Assembly: GCA_019634955.1 (NCBI GenBank)
Contig: JAHCAK010000003.1
Coordinates: 61,756-125,755 of the forward strand
Direction of reading: 5' to 3'
Length of the DNA: 64,000 bases
From: Burkholderiales bacterium
GTDB taxonomy: Bacteria; Pseudomonadota; Gammaproteobacteria; Burkholderiales; Usitatibacteraceae
The notes below the pieces were generated by a model. That model had not been told where the DNA came from, ran no database searches, and worked only from the letters and a program-made list of their open reading frames with translations. This document shows positions 19,805 to 28,823 of the stretch, in pieces. The position numbers and the translations under genes were made by a program. Every line of letters starts with the position of its first letter. Position 1 is the first letter of the stretch.

Positions 19805-19980
19805 CCAGGCGGGAACGCAGATGACCGCCGATGCGCCGCCGGTGCTGCAGATCACATTCATGTCGGCCTTGTCCCCGACGTGCAGGCCGTCGCGCCAGGG
19901 GCCACCGCAGTCCCGGCACCCTGAATTCCCATCGGCGGCAATCGGCGGGGCATCGGCGTCCATCTGCGTTCCCCGCCTGG
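19805..19980. repeat. Inverted-repeat element (GATG-ACGC subunits) next to the rlmD stop
   Basis: A 176-base element. The left end begins CCAGGCGGGAACGCAGATG and the right end is the inverse, CATCTGCGTTCCCCGCCTGG, with one indel. Inner parts of both arms repeat CCGCCGATG units. The interior has no gene. The right end lies nine bases from the stop codon of rlmD. It shares subunits with the elements at 35562 and 53841. Confidence 0.75.
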
Positions 19981-19988
19981 CCCCCGCG

Positions 19989-21314
19989 TCAGCGGGAAAA
20001 GACGGCGATGGACTCCACGTGCCCCGTGTGCGGGAACATGTTGACCACCCCCGCCGCCGCCAGGCGATAACCCTTCACGTTCACGAGCACGCCCGCGTCG
20101 CGCGCGAGGGTCGACGGGCTGCAGGAAACGTAGACGATGCGCGAAGGGGCGCCGGCGTCCGGGAGCGCCTTGCAGATCTCCACCGCGCCGTCGCGGGGCG
20201 GGTCGACGAGGAGCTTGTCCACCGGGCCCAGGCGCGCGAGCGCCCCCGCCGCGTCGGTGTAGAGGTCGTAGGTGAGGAAGCTCGCGAGCCCCGCGAGGCC
20301 GTTGGCGCGCGCGTTCTCCCCGCCGCGCGCCGTGAGCGAGGCGAGGCCCTCCATGCCGACGACGGCGGCGCCGCGCGAGGCGATGGCGAGCGTGAAGTTG
20401 CCCAGGCCGCAGAAAAGGTCGCCCACGCGCTCGCCGGGCCGCGGGTCGAGGAGGCCGACGGCCCGCTTCACCAGGGCGCGGTTCACGGCCGCGTTCACCT
20501 GCGTGAACTCCGTGGGCCGGAAGGCGATGCGAAGCCCGAATTCCGGCATCCGGTAGTCGAGGGCGGGCGCCTCCTCCGGGTAGAAGGGGTGGGCGGTGTC
20601 CGGCCCCTTGGGCTGCAGCCACCACTGGATGCCGTGGCGGTCGGCGAAGGCGCGAAGCCTCTCGCGGTCCTGCTCCTCCACGGGCTCGAGGTGGCGCAGC
20701 ACCAGGATCGTCACCGCCTCGCCCACGGCCAGCTCCACCTGCGGCATCCGCTCGCGGATCGCCATCGTCGTGAAGAGCTCGCGCAGCGGCACGACGAGCC
20801 GGGAGACCGCCGGCGGCAGCACCTCGCAGGAGCGGATGTCGGCCACGTAGCTCGACTTCCTCTCGTGGAAGCCGACCAGCACGCCGCCCTTCTTCGCGAC
20901 GTAGTGCACGGAGAGGCGCGCGCGGTGCCGGTAGCCCCAGGTGGGCCCGTGGATGGGCGGCAGGATCGATTCCGGCGCGACCTTGCCGATGCGCGCGAGG
21001 TTGTCCTCGAGCACGCGCTGCTTGGCGGCCACCTGCGCGGCGGGCTCGACGTGCTGCATGGCGCACCCGCCGCAGGTGCCGAAGTACGCGCAGCGCGGCT
21101 TCACGCGCAGGCTGGATTCGGCGAGCACCTCGGTCACCGTCCCCAGGTCGAAGTTGCCGCGGCTGCGGCGGCGCGCGAAGGCCACGCGCTCCCCGGTGAT
21201 GCCGCCCTCGAGGAAGGTGACCTTGCCGTCGACGTGGGCCACGCCCACGCCCTCCTGGTCGATCGACTCCACCACCGCCACGCCGGTGGAGGCCGGGCGC
21301 TGCGCCTCAGTCAT
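19989..21314 (-). CDS. rlmD: 23S rRNA uracil-1939 C5-methyltransferase RlmD
   Basis: A 441-residue SAM-dependent RNA methyltransferase acting on U1939 of 23S rRNA. An N-terminal TRAM domain (about 10-68) is followed by iron-sulphur ligands Cys75, Cys81 and Cys84 (C-x5-CGGC), with a fourth near residue 163 (SCEVLPP). DLFCGLGNFTL is the SAM motif, LLVDPPRDG follows, and the nucleophile is in YVSCSPSTLARD (about 399). The start codon lies inside the last codons of protease B (ATGACTGA, 8-base overlap), so a housekeeping enzyme is translated from the end of a secreted-protease operon. Confidence 0.96.
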   Translation of the reverse strand: MTEAQRPASTGVAVVESIDQEGVGVAHVDGKVTFLEGGITGERVAFARRRSRGNFDLGTVTEVLAESSLRVKPRCAYFGTCGGCAMQHVEPAAQVAAKQRVLEDNLARIGKVAPESILPPIHGPTWGYRHRARLSVHYVAKKGGVLVGFHERKSSYVADIRSCEVLPPAVSRLVVPLRELFTTMAIRERMPQVELAVGEAVTILVLRHLEPVEEQDRERLRAFADRHGIQWWLQPKGPDTAHPFYPEEAPALDYRMPEFGLRIAFRPTEFTQVNAAVNRALVKRAVGLLDPRPGERVGDLFCGLGNFTLAIASRGAAVVGMEGLASLTARGGENARANGLAGLASFLTYDLYTDAAGALARLGPVDKLLVDPPRDGAVEICKALPDAGAPSRIVYVSCSPSTLARDAGVLVNVKGYRLAAAGVVNMFPHTGHVESIAVFSR

Positions 21315-23733
21315 CGGCGGGCGCCACGCACTCCGTCGCGGGAATGCCGAAGACCTGCCGCTCGACGGGCTTCACCACGAGGAAGCCGTCGAGCGTGTAG
21401 GTGACCGTGGCGGCGTTGCCGCGCGTGAACTGCACGGTGAGGGTGCCTGCCTGGGTCGTCGTCGCGGGCGTCCACGGCGACGCGTTGAACGGGGGGCCGC
21501 TCGTCGCCAGCAGCTCGCCGATGTAGAGGCCGTCGGCGATCCGCTCCCCGCGGCTCATCACCAGCCACCGGCCGCGGCCCTCGAGGTCGTAGGTGAAGAG
21601 CGTGGCGAAGAGGATGTTGCCCTGGTGGGCGATGTTCATCCCCCAGCCCGGCTCCGCCGGGTTCCACCAAAGGTCCTGGAAGTTCGTGGTGAGGCTGCGG
21701 TCGAACGCCGACCAGCGGCAGGTGGGCGGCACGGAGAAGACCTGCCGCTCGATGGGCTTGGACACCGACACGCCGTCCACGGAGTAGCTGAGGGTCGCCT
21801 TGGATGCGCTCGTGAAGGTGATGCGCACCGTGCCCACGGCCGTGGCGGTGGTCGCGCCCCACGGTGTCGCGTTGAAGGCCGGCCCGGACATGCGCAGCAG
21901 CTGCCCCTGCCAGTAGCCCGTCGGCTGCCGCGTGACGGAGGACGCCACGAGCCAGAGGGGGCGCCCGTTGCGGTCGTAAGTGAAGAGCGTCACGAAGAGC
22001 GTCTGGCCCTGGTGGTTGATGTTGAGGCCCCAGCCCGGCTCGGCGGGGTTCCACCACAGGTCCGTGTAGTTGTCCGTCACCGTCGAGAGGGACGCGCGCA
22101 GCGAATAGGCGCCCGTGCCCTGCGGATCGTGGTGGGCGATCGCGACGTGGTAGCTGCCGGCGGCGAGCGTGCGCGTGAGGCCGAAGTCGGGCCCGTCGGA
22201 CTGCGCGTCGTTCACGCTGCGGATCGTCTTCCCCGCCGCGTCGAGGAGCGTGCCGATGGTGTCCGTGCCGCCCGCCGTCCTCAGGGTGAGCGTGCCGCCG
22301 GCCTGCGGCACGTCGACCCGGAAGACGTCCACATCGCCGGGGTAGTCGATGCGGCCCTCGTAGGCGACCTCGGTGGGCACGGCCTGCGCGACCGGGAAGA
22401 TGCGCTGCGCCTCGGTGATGCGGTTGCCGTAGTCGTCGGCCCGGTTCGGCGTGGCGGCGGCAATGTAGCCGGCGATCTGCGGGTGGAAGACCTCGAAGCG
22501 CCCGTAGATGGCCTCCTCCTCGTCCGCGTTCGCGCACGAGAGGGCGCTGCCCGTGCGGAGCGTCGAGCCGGAAAGCACGCCGCGCAACTGCAGGCTGCCG
22601 CCGGCCAGCGTGAAGAGGCCGGAGCCGCTCGAGCCGCCTTCGGTGACGCCGCGGCTGAACGATACGCCGTGCAGGAGCTGCGGGTAGTTGCGCACCTGCA
22701 GGTCCTTCATCACCTCGCCCAGCGCGAACTTCTTCACGTCGCCCTGCGGGTGGCTCACGGAGACCACGGCCTCGCCCTCGGCGAGCTTCTCCGCGCTCCA
22801 GCCGGAGAACACCGCGCCGGCCGGGGGCGTGCCCTTGAGCTGGAGCAGCGTGGAATCGGCGCCGTGCGAGGTGAAGACGAGGGTCGCGCCGCCCGCCACC
22901 TGCCGCGCCGCCGGGTTCACGGTGGTGGCGCCGCACGAGGCCGCCTCGTGGAACCACAGGGTCGTCACGCTTCCCGCCGCCGCCGCGGTGGCGATGCAGT
23001 GGTTCGCCGTGACGAGGAAGGGCGTGGGGAACTTCTCCGTGTTGAGGAGCGTGCCGGTGCAGACGCGGGCCTCCGTCCCCTCGACGAAGTTCACCAGCGC
23101 GACCGCGTTGCGCCGCTCGGCGATCGCCGCGTCGCGCGCGGCGTCCCCCGAAGTGCAGGCGACATCCGGGCTGCAGGTGCCGGCCGTCCCCTTGGCGAAG
23201 GGCGAGACGTCGAAGTGCACGATCGCCTCGACGGCGGGCACGCCGGCGGGCGCCGTGCGGGAGAAGAGCTCGATCTCCTGCGACTCGCCGGGCGTCCACG
23301 GGGTCCAGGCCACGGCATCGCCGGCAGCCGACCCTTCCGGCCCGCCGTGCGTGCCCTGTGCGACGACCTCGCTGCCTTCGGCGCCCGCGGGCAACGCGAG
23401 CCGCGCCCGCAGCCCGGCGGCCCCGGGGGAAGCGACCCGAAGGCGCGCCACCCAGCCACCCGCAACGGGCGTCCACGAGGCAGCGGCCGAATCCTTGGCC
23501 ACGCCGCGCACGGTGCCCACCTTGAGCGCGCGCGCCGCCGGCGTGCCCGCGGCCGCCTTGTCCTCCGGAAGCGCCATCACCGTGGGCATGTCGAGTGCCG
23601 GCGCGCGGAAGGCGGGCGCGGGCGCATCGACTCCGGCCCAGGCGCGCGACGGCATCTGCCGCGCCCCGGCCGCGCCCGCCGCGAGGGCCGCAGCGAGCGT
23701 GAGGGCCGCGCAAGCGAGGCGCTCAATCCTCAT
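21307..23733 (-). CDS. Secreted trypsin-like serine protease with PPC domain and two LWWNP modules (protease B)
   Basis: An 808-residue secreted protein, second of a tandem pair. A signal peptide (MRIERLACAALTLAAALAAGAAGA) and a roughly 180-residue prodomain precede the protease domain, with His in TANHC (about 245), Asp in ADSTLLQL (about 293) and Ser in EGGSSGSG (about 368). A bacterial pre-peptidase C-terminal domain follows (about 461-548, from IDYPGDVDVFRVD). Then come two LWWNPAEPGWG modules (about 554 and 686) joined by a WSAFDRS linker. It overlaps protease A by 11 bases and rlmD by 8. It resembles protease A along its whole length, so the pair arose by duplication. Substrate unknown. 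Confidence 0.88.
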   Translation of the reverse strand: MRIERLACAALTLAAALAAGAAGARQMPSRAWAGVDAPAPAFRAPALDMPTVMALPEDKAAAGTPAARALKVGTVRGVAKDSAAASWTPVAGGWVARLRVASPGAAGLRARLALPAGAEGSEVVAQGTHGGPEGSAAGDAVAWTPWTPGESQEIELFSRTAPAGVPAVEAIVHFDVSPFAKGTAGTCSPDVACTSGDAARDAAIAERRNAVALVNFVEGTEARVCTGTLLNTEKFPTPFLVTANHCIATAAAAGSVTTLWFHEAASCGATTVNPAARQVAGGATLVFTSHGADSTLLQLKGTPPAGAVFSGWSAEKLAEGEAVVSVSHPQGDVKKFALGEVMKDLQVRNYPQLLHGVSFSRGVTEGGSSGSGLFTLAGGSLQLRGVLSGSTLRTGSALSCANADEEEAIYGRFEVFHPQIAGYIAAATPNRADDYGNRITEAQRIFPVAQAVPTEVAYEGRIDYPGDVDVFRVDVPQAGGTLTLRTAGGTDTIGTLLDAAGKTIRSVNDAQSDGPDFGLTRTLAAGSYHVAIAHHDPQGTGAYSLRASLSTVTDNYTDLWWNPAEPGWGLNINHQGQTLFVTLFTYDRNGRPLWLVASSVTRQPTGYWQGQLLRMSGPAFNATPWGATTATAVGTVRITFTSASKATLSYSVDGVSVSKPIERQVFSVPPTCRWSAFDRSLTTNFQDLWWNPAEPGWGMNIAHQGNILFATLFTYDLEGRGRWLVMSRGERIADGLYIGELLATSGPPFNASPWTPATTTQAGTLTVQFTRGNAATVTYTLDGFLVVKPVERQVFGIPATECVAPADD

Positions 23734-26128
23734 CGACGGCCTCGCACTGGGTGGCGGGGGAGGCGAAGACCTGCCGCTGGATGGACTTGGTCACCGTGAC
23801 GCCGTCGAGGGTGTAGGTGAGCGTGGCGCGGTTGCCGCTCGCGAAGGCGAGCGTCATGGTGCCGGCGGGCGTGGCGGTCGTCGCTGCCCACGGGGAGGCG
23901 TCGAAGGCGGGCCCCGAGGTGCGGTAGAGCGTCCCGGTGAAGTTGAGCGTGCCGGCCTGGCGCGCGCCGTCGGACATCACGAACCACGCGCCGCGCCCGT
24001 CGGCGCCGTAGGTGAAGAGCGTGGCGAAGATCGTGTCGCCCTGGTGCGCGAGGTTGATGCCCCAGCCGGGCTCGGCGGGGTTCCACCACAGGTCCTGGAA
24101 GTTGGTGGCGTAGCTGCGGTCGAAGGCCGACCACGCGCACGCGGTGCGCTTCGGCGAGAAGCGCTGGCGCTGGATCTCCTTCGTGACGGTCGTGCCGCCG
24201 TAGGTGTAGGTGAGCGTCGCGCGCTCGGCCGTCGGGAAGGCGAGGCGCATCGTGCCCACCGCGGTCTCGGTGGCCGCCGTCCACGGCGCAGCGTTGAAGG
24301 CGGGCCCGCTCACGCGGTAGAGCGTGCCCTGGAACGAGCCGTCGGGCTGCCGTGCGCCGTCGGCGAGCACGAGCCACAGCGGGCCGCCGCCCGCCTCGTA
24401 GGTGAAGAGCGTGGCGAAGATCTTCTCGCCCTGGTGGTTGAGGTTGATGCCCCAGCCGGATTCGGCGGGGTTCCACCACAGGTCCGTGTAGTTGGCCGTG
24501 GTGGGCGCGAGCGCGAGCCTGAGCGCGTAGCTCGCCGTCCCCGCCGATTCCCAGCGCGTGACGACGAGGTGGTAGGTGCCCGGCGACACCACCCGCGTGA
24601 GGCCGAAGTCGTTGGTGTCGAACTGCGCGTCGTCGTTGGAGTCGAGGCGCTCGCCGCTCGCGTCCAGCAGGACGCCGACGAGATCCGCACCGCTCACCGA
24701 GCGCGCGACGAGCGTGCCGGCCGCGCCCACGTCGATGCGGAAGACGTCCACGTCGCCCGCGTAGTCGATGCGGCCGTTCACCGTCGTCTCGGTCGCGCCG
24801 GCGGCGACGGGCGTGGCCTCCGCGGGCCGGTTGCCGTGGTCGTCGGCGACGGACGCGGGGCTCGCCTGCAGGTAGCGCGCCACCTGCGGGTAGAACACGT
24901 CGAAGCGGTTGTAGATGCCCAGTTCCCCGGTGTTGGTGCAGGAGAGCCCGCCGTTGGGCCCTACGGTGGTGGCGGAAAGCACGGCGCGAAGCCTGAGCGA
25001 CCCGCCGGCGAGCGTGAAGAGCCCCGAGCCCGAGGAGCCGCCCTGGATGATGCCGCGCGAGAAGCGCGTGAGCCAGACAGGCTGCTCCCACTCCTTCACG
25101 CGCGCCATGCCGGAGACGGTCGCGAGCGCCCATTTCGCGACGTCGCCCGCGGGGTGCGACAGGCTCACCACGGCGCCGCCCTCGGCGAGCCGCGCGGCGT
25201 CCCACCCCGAGAAGGTGGTGCCGGAGGGCGGCGGCGCCTTCATCACGAGGAGCGTCTGGTCGGTGTTCGGGTCGGCGAAGACGACGTCCATCCCGCCGGC
25301 GACCTGCACGCGGTCGGGGTTCTGCTGCGCCGTGCCGCAGGCCAGCGCCTCGTGGAACCACAGCGAGGTGATGCTCGCGGCGACCTCCGCCCGCCCGATG
25401 CAGTGGTTGGCGGTGAGGAAGAAGGGCTCGGGGAAGCGCTCGGAATCGAGGAGCGTGCCGGTGCACACGAACGCGCGGCCGCCGTCGACGAAGCTGATGC
25501 GCGCCATCGCCGTCTTGCGCGCGGCGATCGCGGCATCGAGCGCGGCGTCGCCCGTCGTGCACTTCACGTCGATCGTGCACTCGCCGGCCGCCTTCGCGTC
25601 GAGCGCGGTGTCGAAGTGCACGATGGAAGCCACGCGCAGCGCCCCCGGGCCCGGCCGCGAGGCCGAGAACACCTCGACCGCCTGCCGGTCGCCTCCCGTC
25701 CACGGCCCCCAGGCCTCGCCCGCGCCCGCAGCGACGGGCATCGTCTCCACCCGCCCCGCCGCGCCGCGCACGCGCAGCTCCAGCGGCCCGGCCTGCGCGA
25801 GGGCGAGCCGCACGCGAAGCCCCTTCGCGCCGGGGGAAGCCACGTCGAAGCGCGCGACGAACCCGCCGGCCACGGCTTGCCAGCCCGGCGCGCCGAGATC
25901 CTTGGGCGCGGGCAGCTCGGCGCCCACCCGCCACCGGCCGGACCCGTCGCCGGCAGAGGCCTTGGCGACGGGCGAGTCCCAGCGATACGAGGTTTCCGCC
26001 GTGTCCACGCGCAGGCTCGCCGCTGGCGGCTCCGCGCGCGTGAAGACGCGGCCCGGCATCGACGGCGCGGCGATGGCCGCCTGCGCCAAGGCGAGCGCAA
26101 GGACGGCGAGCGGGCGCGCGGCCCTCAT
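23723..26128 (-). CDS. Secreted trypsin-like serine protease with PPC domain and two LWWNP modules (protease A)
   Basis: An 801-residue secreted protein. ATG 26128 (ATGA overlap with the upstream hydroxylase) opens a signal peptide, MRAARPLAVLALALAQAAIA. The prodomain is followed by the protease with His in TANHC (about 240), Asp in NTDQTLLVM (about 289) and Ser in QGGSSGSG (about 365; the usual preceding Glu is Gln). A PPC domain (about 446-539) and two LWWNPAESGWG-type modules (about 547 and 674) follow, separated by WSAFDRS. The longer upstream frame is a shadow of the hydroxylase gene. Its paralogue is protease B, next in the operon, and protease 1 shares the C-terminal module. Confidence 0.88.
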   Translation of the reverse strand: MRAARPLAVLALALAQAAIAAPSMPGRVFTRAEPPAASLRVDTAETSYRWDSPVAKASAGDGSGRWRVGAELPAPKDLGAPGWQAVAGGFVARFDVASPGAKGLRVRLALAQAGPLELRVRGAAGRVETMPVAAGAGEAWGPWTGGDRQAVEVFSASRPGPGALRVASIVHFDTALDAKAAGECTIDVKCTTGDAALDAAIAARKTAMARISFVDGGRAFVCTGTLLDSERFPEPFFLTANHCIGRAEVAASITSLWFHEALACGTAQQNPDRVQVAGGMDVVFADPNTDQTLLVMKAPPPSGTTFSGWDAARLAEGGAVVSLSHPAGDVAKWALATVSGMARVKEWEQPVWLTRFSRGIIQGGSSGSGLFTLAGGSLRLRAVLSATTVGPNGGLSCTNTGELGIYNRFDVFYPQVARYLQASPASVADDHGNRPAEATPVAAGATETTVNGRIDYAGDVDVFRIDVGAAGTLVARSVSGADLVGVLLDASGERLDSNDDAQFDTNDFGLTRVVSPGTYHLVVTRWESAGTASYALRLALAPTTANYTDLWWNPAESGWGINLNHQGEKIFATLFTYEAGGGPLWLVLADGARQPDGSFQGTLYRVSGPAFNAAPWTAATETAVGTMRLAFPTAERATLTYTYGGTTVTKEIQRQRFSPKRTACAWSAFDRSYATNFQDLWWNPAEPGWGINLAHQGDTIFATLFTYGADGRGAWFVMSDGARQAGTLNFTGTLYRTSGPAFDASPWAATTATPAGTMTLAFASGNRATLTYTLDGVTVTKSIQRQVFASPATQCEAVDED

Positions 26129-27054
26129 GCGCGCCCCGCCAGGCGCTTGAGCCCCAGCCACTGCTGCCGCCAGAAGCCCTCGCCGTAGTCGCGGCCGTGC
26201 AGCTGGTCGCGGATGCCGGTCGCGGGGAACTCCCGCACCGGGTTCGCCGTGCCGAAGAGGTGGTCCCACACGGGGAAGAGCACCGCGAAGTTGCATCCCT
26301 GCCGCGCGCCCTCGTGGCCCAGGCCGATGGCGTGGTGGACGCGGTGGAAGCGCGGGCTCACGAGGAGCCGCTCGCCCACGCGCCCGAAGGCGAGGCGGAC
26401 GTTGGCGTGCGACAGGCTCTCGACCGCGCGCGTGACGGCGACGATGGCCACGAACTGCCCCGGCGCCACGCCCACGAGGAGCGCCGCGACGGCGAGCACG
26501 AGGTCCGTGATCACCATGTCGAGGAGGTGGTTGCGGTCGTCGGTCCAGAAGGTCATCTCGCGCTGGCTGTGGTGCAGCGCGTGCAGCGCCCACCACCAGC
26601 CGAAGGCGTGCTGCGCGCGGTGCACCCAGTAGAGCACGAAGTCGATCACCACGAGGTAGGCGAGGAAGGAGGCGACCGGGTGGTCGAAGAGCGCCGGGAA
26701 GGCGTCCTCGAGCTTCGGGGGAATGAAGTCGTGCATCCTCAGCCACCCGTCCAGCCCGTCCACCACCGGCAGCAGCAGGAAGAAGATCGCGAGCGGGAGC
26801 ACGCCCAGCCGCACGAGCAGCGTGTAGGCGATGTCCACGCGCACCGGGCGGCGATCCGCCCAGACCTCGACGGGGCGCCACTTCTCGAGGGCGCCGAGCA
26901 CGGCCGCGAGCACGACGATCTCCGCCGCGCCGATCATGAAGATCTCGGTCGCGTCGAAGGCGGCCTCGAGCCAGCTCACCAGGCCGAGGTGGAAGACGGC
27001 CGGCTGCACCACCGACTCGAAGAGCGCGGCCTGCGCCTGCGCCCACAGCGCCAC
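26125..27054 (-). CDS. Fatty acid hydroxylase / sterol desaturase family membrane protein
   Basis: A 309-residue integral membrane di-iron oxygenase. The three histidine clusters HRAQH, HALHHS and HRVHH, with further single histidines, match the fatty acid hydroxylase superfamily. Four or more hydrophobic segments surround them. GTG 27054 shares its first base with the TAG stop of the deacetylase-like gene; another in-frame GTG lies 12 bases upstream. Likely chemistry is O2-dependent hydroxylation or desaturation of a lipid or carotenoid. Its place between a deacetylase-like gene and two secreted proteases suggests envelope lipid work, but the substrate is unknown. Confidence 0.9.
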   Translation of the reverse strand: MALWAQAQAALFESVVQPAVFHLGLVSWLEAAFDATEIFMIGAAEIVVLAAVLGALEKWRPVEVWADRRPVRVDIAYTLLVRLGVLPLAIFFLLLPVVDGLDGWLRMHDFIPPKLEDAFPALFDHPVASFLAYLVVIDFVLYWVHRAQHAFGWWWALHALHHSQREMTFWTDDRNHLLDMVITDLVLAVAALLVGVAPGQFVAIVAVTRAVESLSHANVRLAFGRVGERLLVSPRFHRVHHAIGLGHEGARQGCNFAVLFPVWDHLFGTANPVREFPATGIRDQLHGRDYGEGFWRQQWLGLKRLAGRA

Positions 27055-27803
27055 TAGCGCGTCCACCGGCGGTCGTCCGTGAGGCGGGCGAAGCACAGGC
27101 CCCTCGCCTTGAGGCCGGCGATGAGGCGGTCGAGGTGGGGCCACAGCGGGTCCTGGCGCGACCAGATGCCCAGGTGCCAGAGCAGGATGTCGCCGTCCTT
27201 GATGTCGCGCAGCTGCCGCTCGATGAGCTTGTCGCTCGGGAAGCGGTCCGACGGCAGCTCGTCGCCGCTGAAGCCGGCGGGCGTCCACCCGACGTGGGTG
27301 AAGCCGCAGGCCTTGGCGTACTCCACGGACTTGGGCGTGATGCGCCCGCCGGGGGCGCGCCAGAGCCCGTCGAAGCCGCGCCCGGTCATGGCGCGGAAGG
27401 CTTCCTCGGGTTTCTTCAGCTCGGCGCAGAGTGCCGCCTCGTCGAGGAACTCGCCCTGCGTGCTGCCCATGGGAGCGTAGCGGATCTTGCCGCGCGCCGA
27501 GTCGCCCGCGAAGTACCAGTGCCGCCAGGTGTGGGAGCCGAAGGCGTGGCCGGCCTCGGCGAGCTTCTTCCAGTACGGCGCCCACGCGGGGTCGAGCGCG
27601 GTGTCGCCGCGCTTCGTCTTCTCGTTGGCGAGGAAGAAGGTGGCCTTGACGCCGTGCCGGGCAAGGATGGCGGCCATGCCCTCGGCCGGCTCCATGTGGC
27701 CGGTGTCGATCGTGAGGTAGACCGTGCCCGTGCACGCGGCCGGCGCCGCGGCCACGGGGAGCGACGCGGCGGCCGCGGCCGCGCAGAGGGCGAGGAGCCT
27801 CAC
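27054..27803 (-). CDS. Polysaccharide deacetylase-like (NodB-fold) secreted protein
   Basis: A 249-residue protein. GTG 27803 overlaps the previous stop (GTGA) and opens a signal peptide, VRLLALCAAAAAASLPVAAAPA. The NodB fold is visible from VYLTIDTGHMEP; the usual first motif TFDDGP is changed to TIDTGH, keeping one aspartate. The second motif is SHTWRHW (His-x4-His). WRAPGG is the third motif and the DGDILLWH stretch the last. The altered first motif makes the metal site and activity uncertain. A carbohydrate esterase acting on peptidoglycan or an exopolysaccharide is the default reading. Confidence 0.87.
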   Translation of the reverse strand: MRLLALCAAAAAASLPVAAAPAACTGTVYLTIDTGHMEPAEGMAAILARHGVKATFFLANEKTKRGDTALDPAWAPYWKKLAEAGHAFGSHTWRHWYFAGDSARGKIRYAPMGSTQGEFLDEAALCAELKKPEEAFRAMTGRGFDGLWRAPGGRITPKSVEYAKACGFTHVGWTPAGFSGDELPSDRFPSDKLIERQLRDIKDGDILLWHLGIWSRQDPLWPHLDRLIAGLKARGLCFARLTDDRRWTR

Positions 27804-28771
27804 CGGCGCGGCGCGTGCGACTGGAAGTAGAGCCCGTGCGGCGACTTGCCCACGGGGATCTGGTGCAGGACCTTCTTCGTCTCGAGGTCCACGACGGTCA
27901 CCATGCGGATCCACCGCGAGGTGGTCCAGAGCTGGCGGCCGTCCTTCGTGATCTCCATGCAGTCCGGACCGCCGGGGACGGGAAAGGTTTCCTTCACCTC
28001 GAGCGTCTGCTGGTCCACGAGGGAAATGGTGTTGGCCATGCGGTTGGAGAGGAACACGTGCCGGCCGTCGCCCTTGGCGACGAAATTGTGCGCGCCCAGC
28101 CCGGTGAGGATGCGCTTCACGAGCTTCCTCGCGCGCCAGTCGTAGATCTCGAGGTGGCTCTCGCCGGTGATGCCGATGAGCAGGTGGCGGTCGTCGGGCG
28201 TCATCCAGATGCCGGCCGGCTGCTTGCCCGTGGCCATCTTCCAGGCGATCTCCTGCTTCTCCAGGTCGATGGCGATGAACTCGCTCGACTCCTGCAGCGT
28301 CACGAAGGCGAGCTTGCTGTCGGCGGAAAAGGCGATGTGGCTGGGCACCTTGCCCGTGGGCAGGCGCCTGGCGAGCTTGAGGGTGGCGCCGTGGTAGATG
28401 TCCACGCGGTCGAGCCGGTTGGAGGCGGAGACGAACCACTTGCGGTCGGGCGAGTAGCCGATCTGGTAGGGGTCGCTGATGTCGGCGACGCGCCGCAGGA
28501 TGTCGCCCGTCTTCGGGTCGAGGAAGACGAGGTCGTTGGACGCCGCGTTGGCGACGATCAGCTCCTTGTTGTCGGGCGTGGCCATGAGGTGGTGCGGCTC
28601 CTTGCCCACGGGCACGCGCTTCTCCTCCTTGCGCGTGACGGGGTCCACGATCGAGATGCTGCCGTCGCCGGAGTTGAGCACGATCACCTTCTCGCCGGGA
28701 GCGAACACCGCGTGCGCCGTGGCCCCCCAGGCCATCGCCGCGAGGAGGATGGTTTTTCCGAGATATTTCAT
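27800..28771 (-). CDS. YVTN/YncE-like beta-propeller protein, exported
   Basis: A 323-residue protein. ATG 28771 opens a signal peptide MKYLGKTILLAAMAWGATAHA. The rest is a run of about seven 40-residue blades with alternating VDPVTRKEEKRVPVGKEPHH-like and TPDNKELIVANAASNDLVF-like strands, typical of YVTN-repeat propellers. Such proteins bind partners or substrates and are rarely enzymes. There is no strong Shine-Dalgarno sequence. It is the first gene of a chain of six coupled genes running to rlmD, and diverges from the Nudix gene with 52 bases between starts. Confidence 0.88.
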   Translation of the reverse strand: MKYLGKTILLAAMAWGATAHAVFAPGEKVIVLNSGDGSISIVDPVTRKEEKRVPVGKEPHHLMATPDNKELIVANAASNDLVFLDPKTGDILRRVADISDPYQIGYSPDRKWFVSASNRLDRVDIYHGATLKLARRLPTGKVPSHIAFSADSKLAFVTLQESSEFIAIDLEKQEIAWKMATGKQPAGIWMTPDDRHLLIGITGESHLEIYDWRARKLVKRILTGLGAHNFVAKGDGRHVFLSNRMANTISLVDQQTLEVKETFPVPGGPDCMEITKDGRQLWTTSRWIRMVTVVDLETKKVLHQIPVGKSPHGLYFQSHAPRR

Positions 28772-28823
28772 AGGCTTATGATAACATGGCGCGCATGCTT
28801 CCGATGCCCCCGGGCGCGCCCGC

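Noticed and set aside
26125..27735. Long N-terminal extension of the hydroxylase-family frame into the deacetylase-like gene
   Set aside because: The extension has no hydroxylase features and lies out of frame over a real gene. The start at 27054 overlapping the stop fits the operon pattern.
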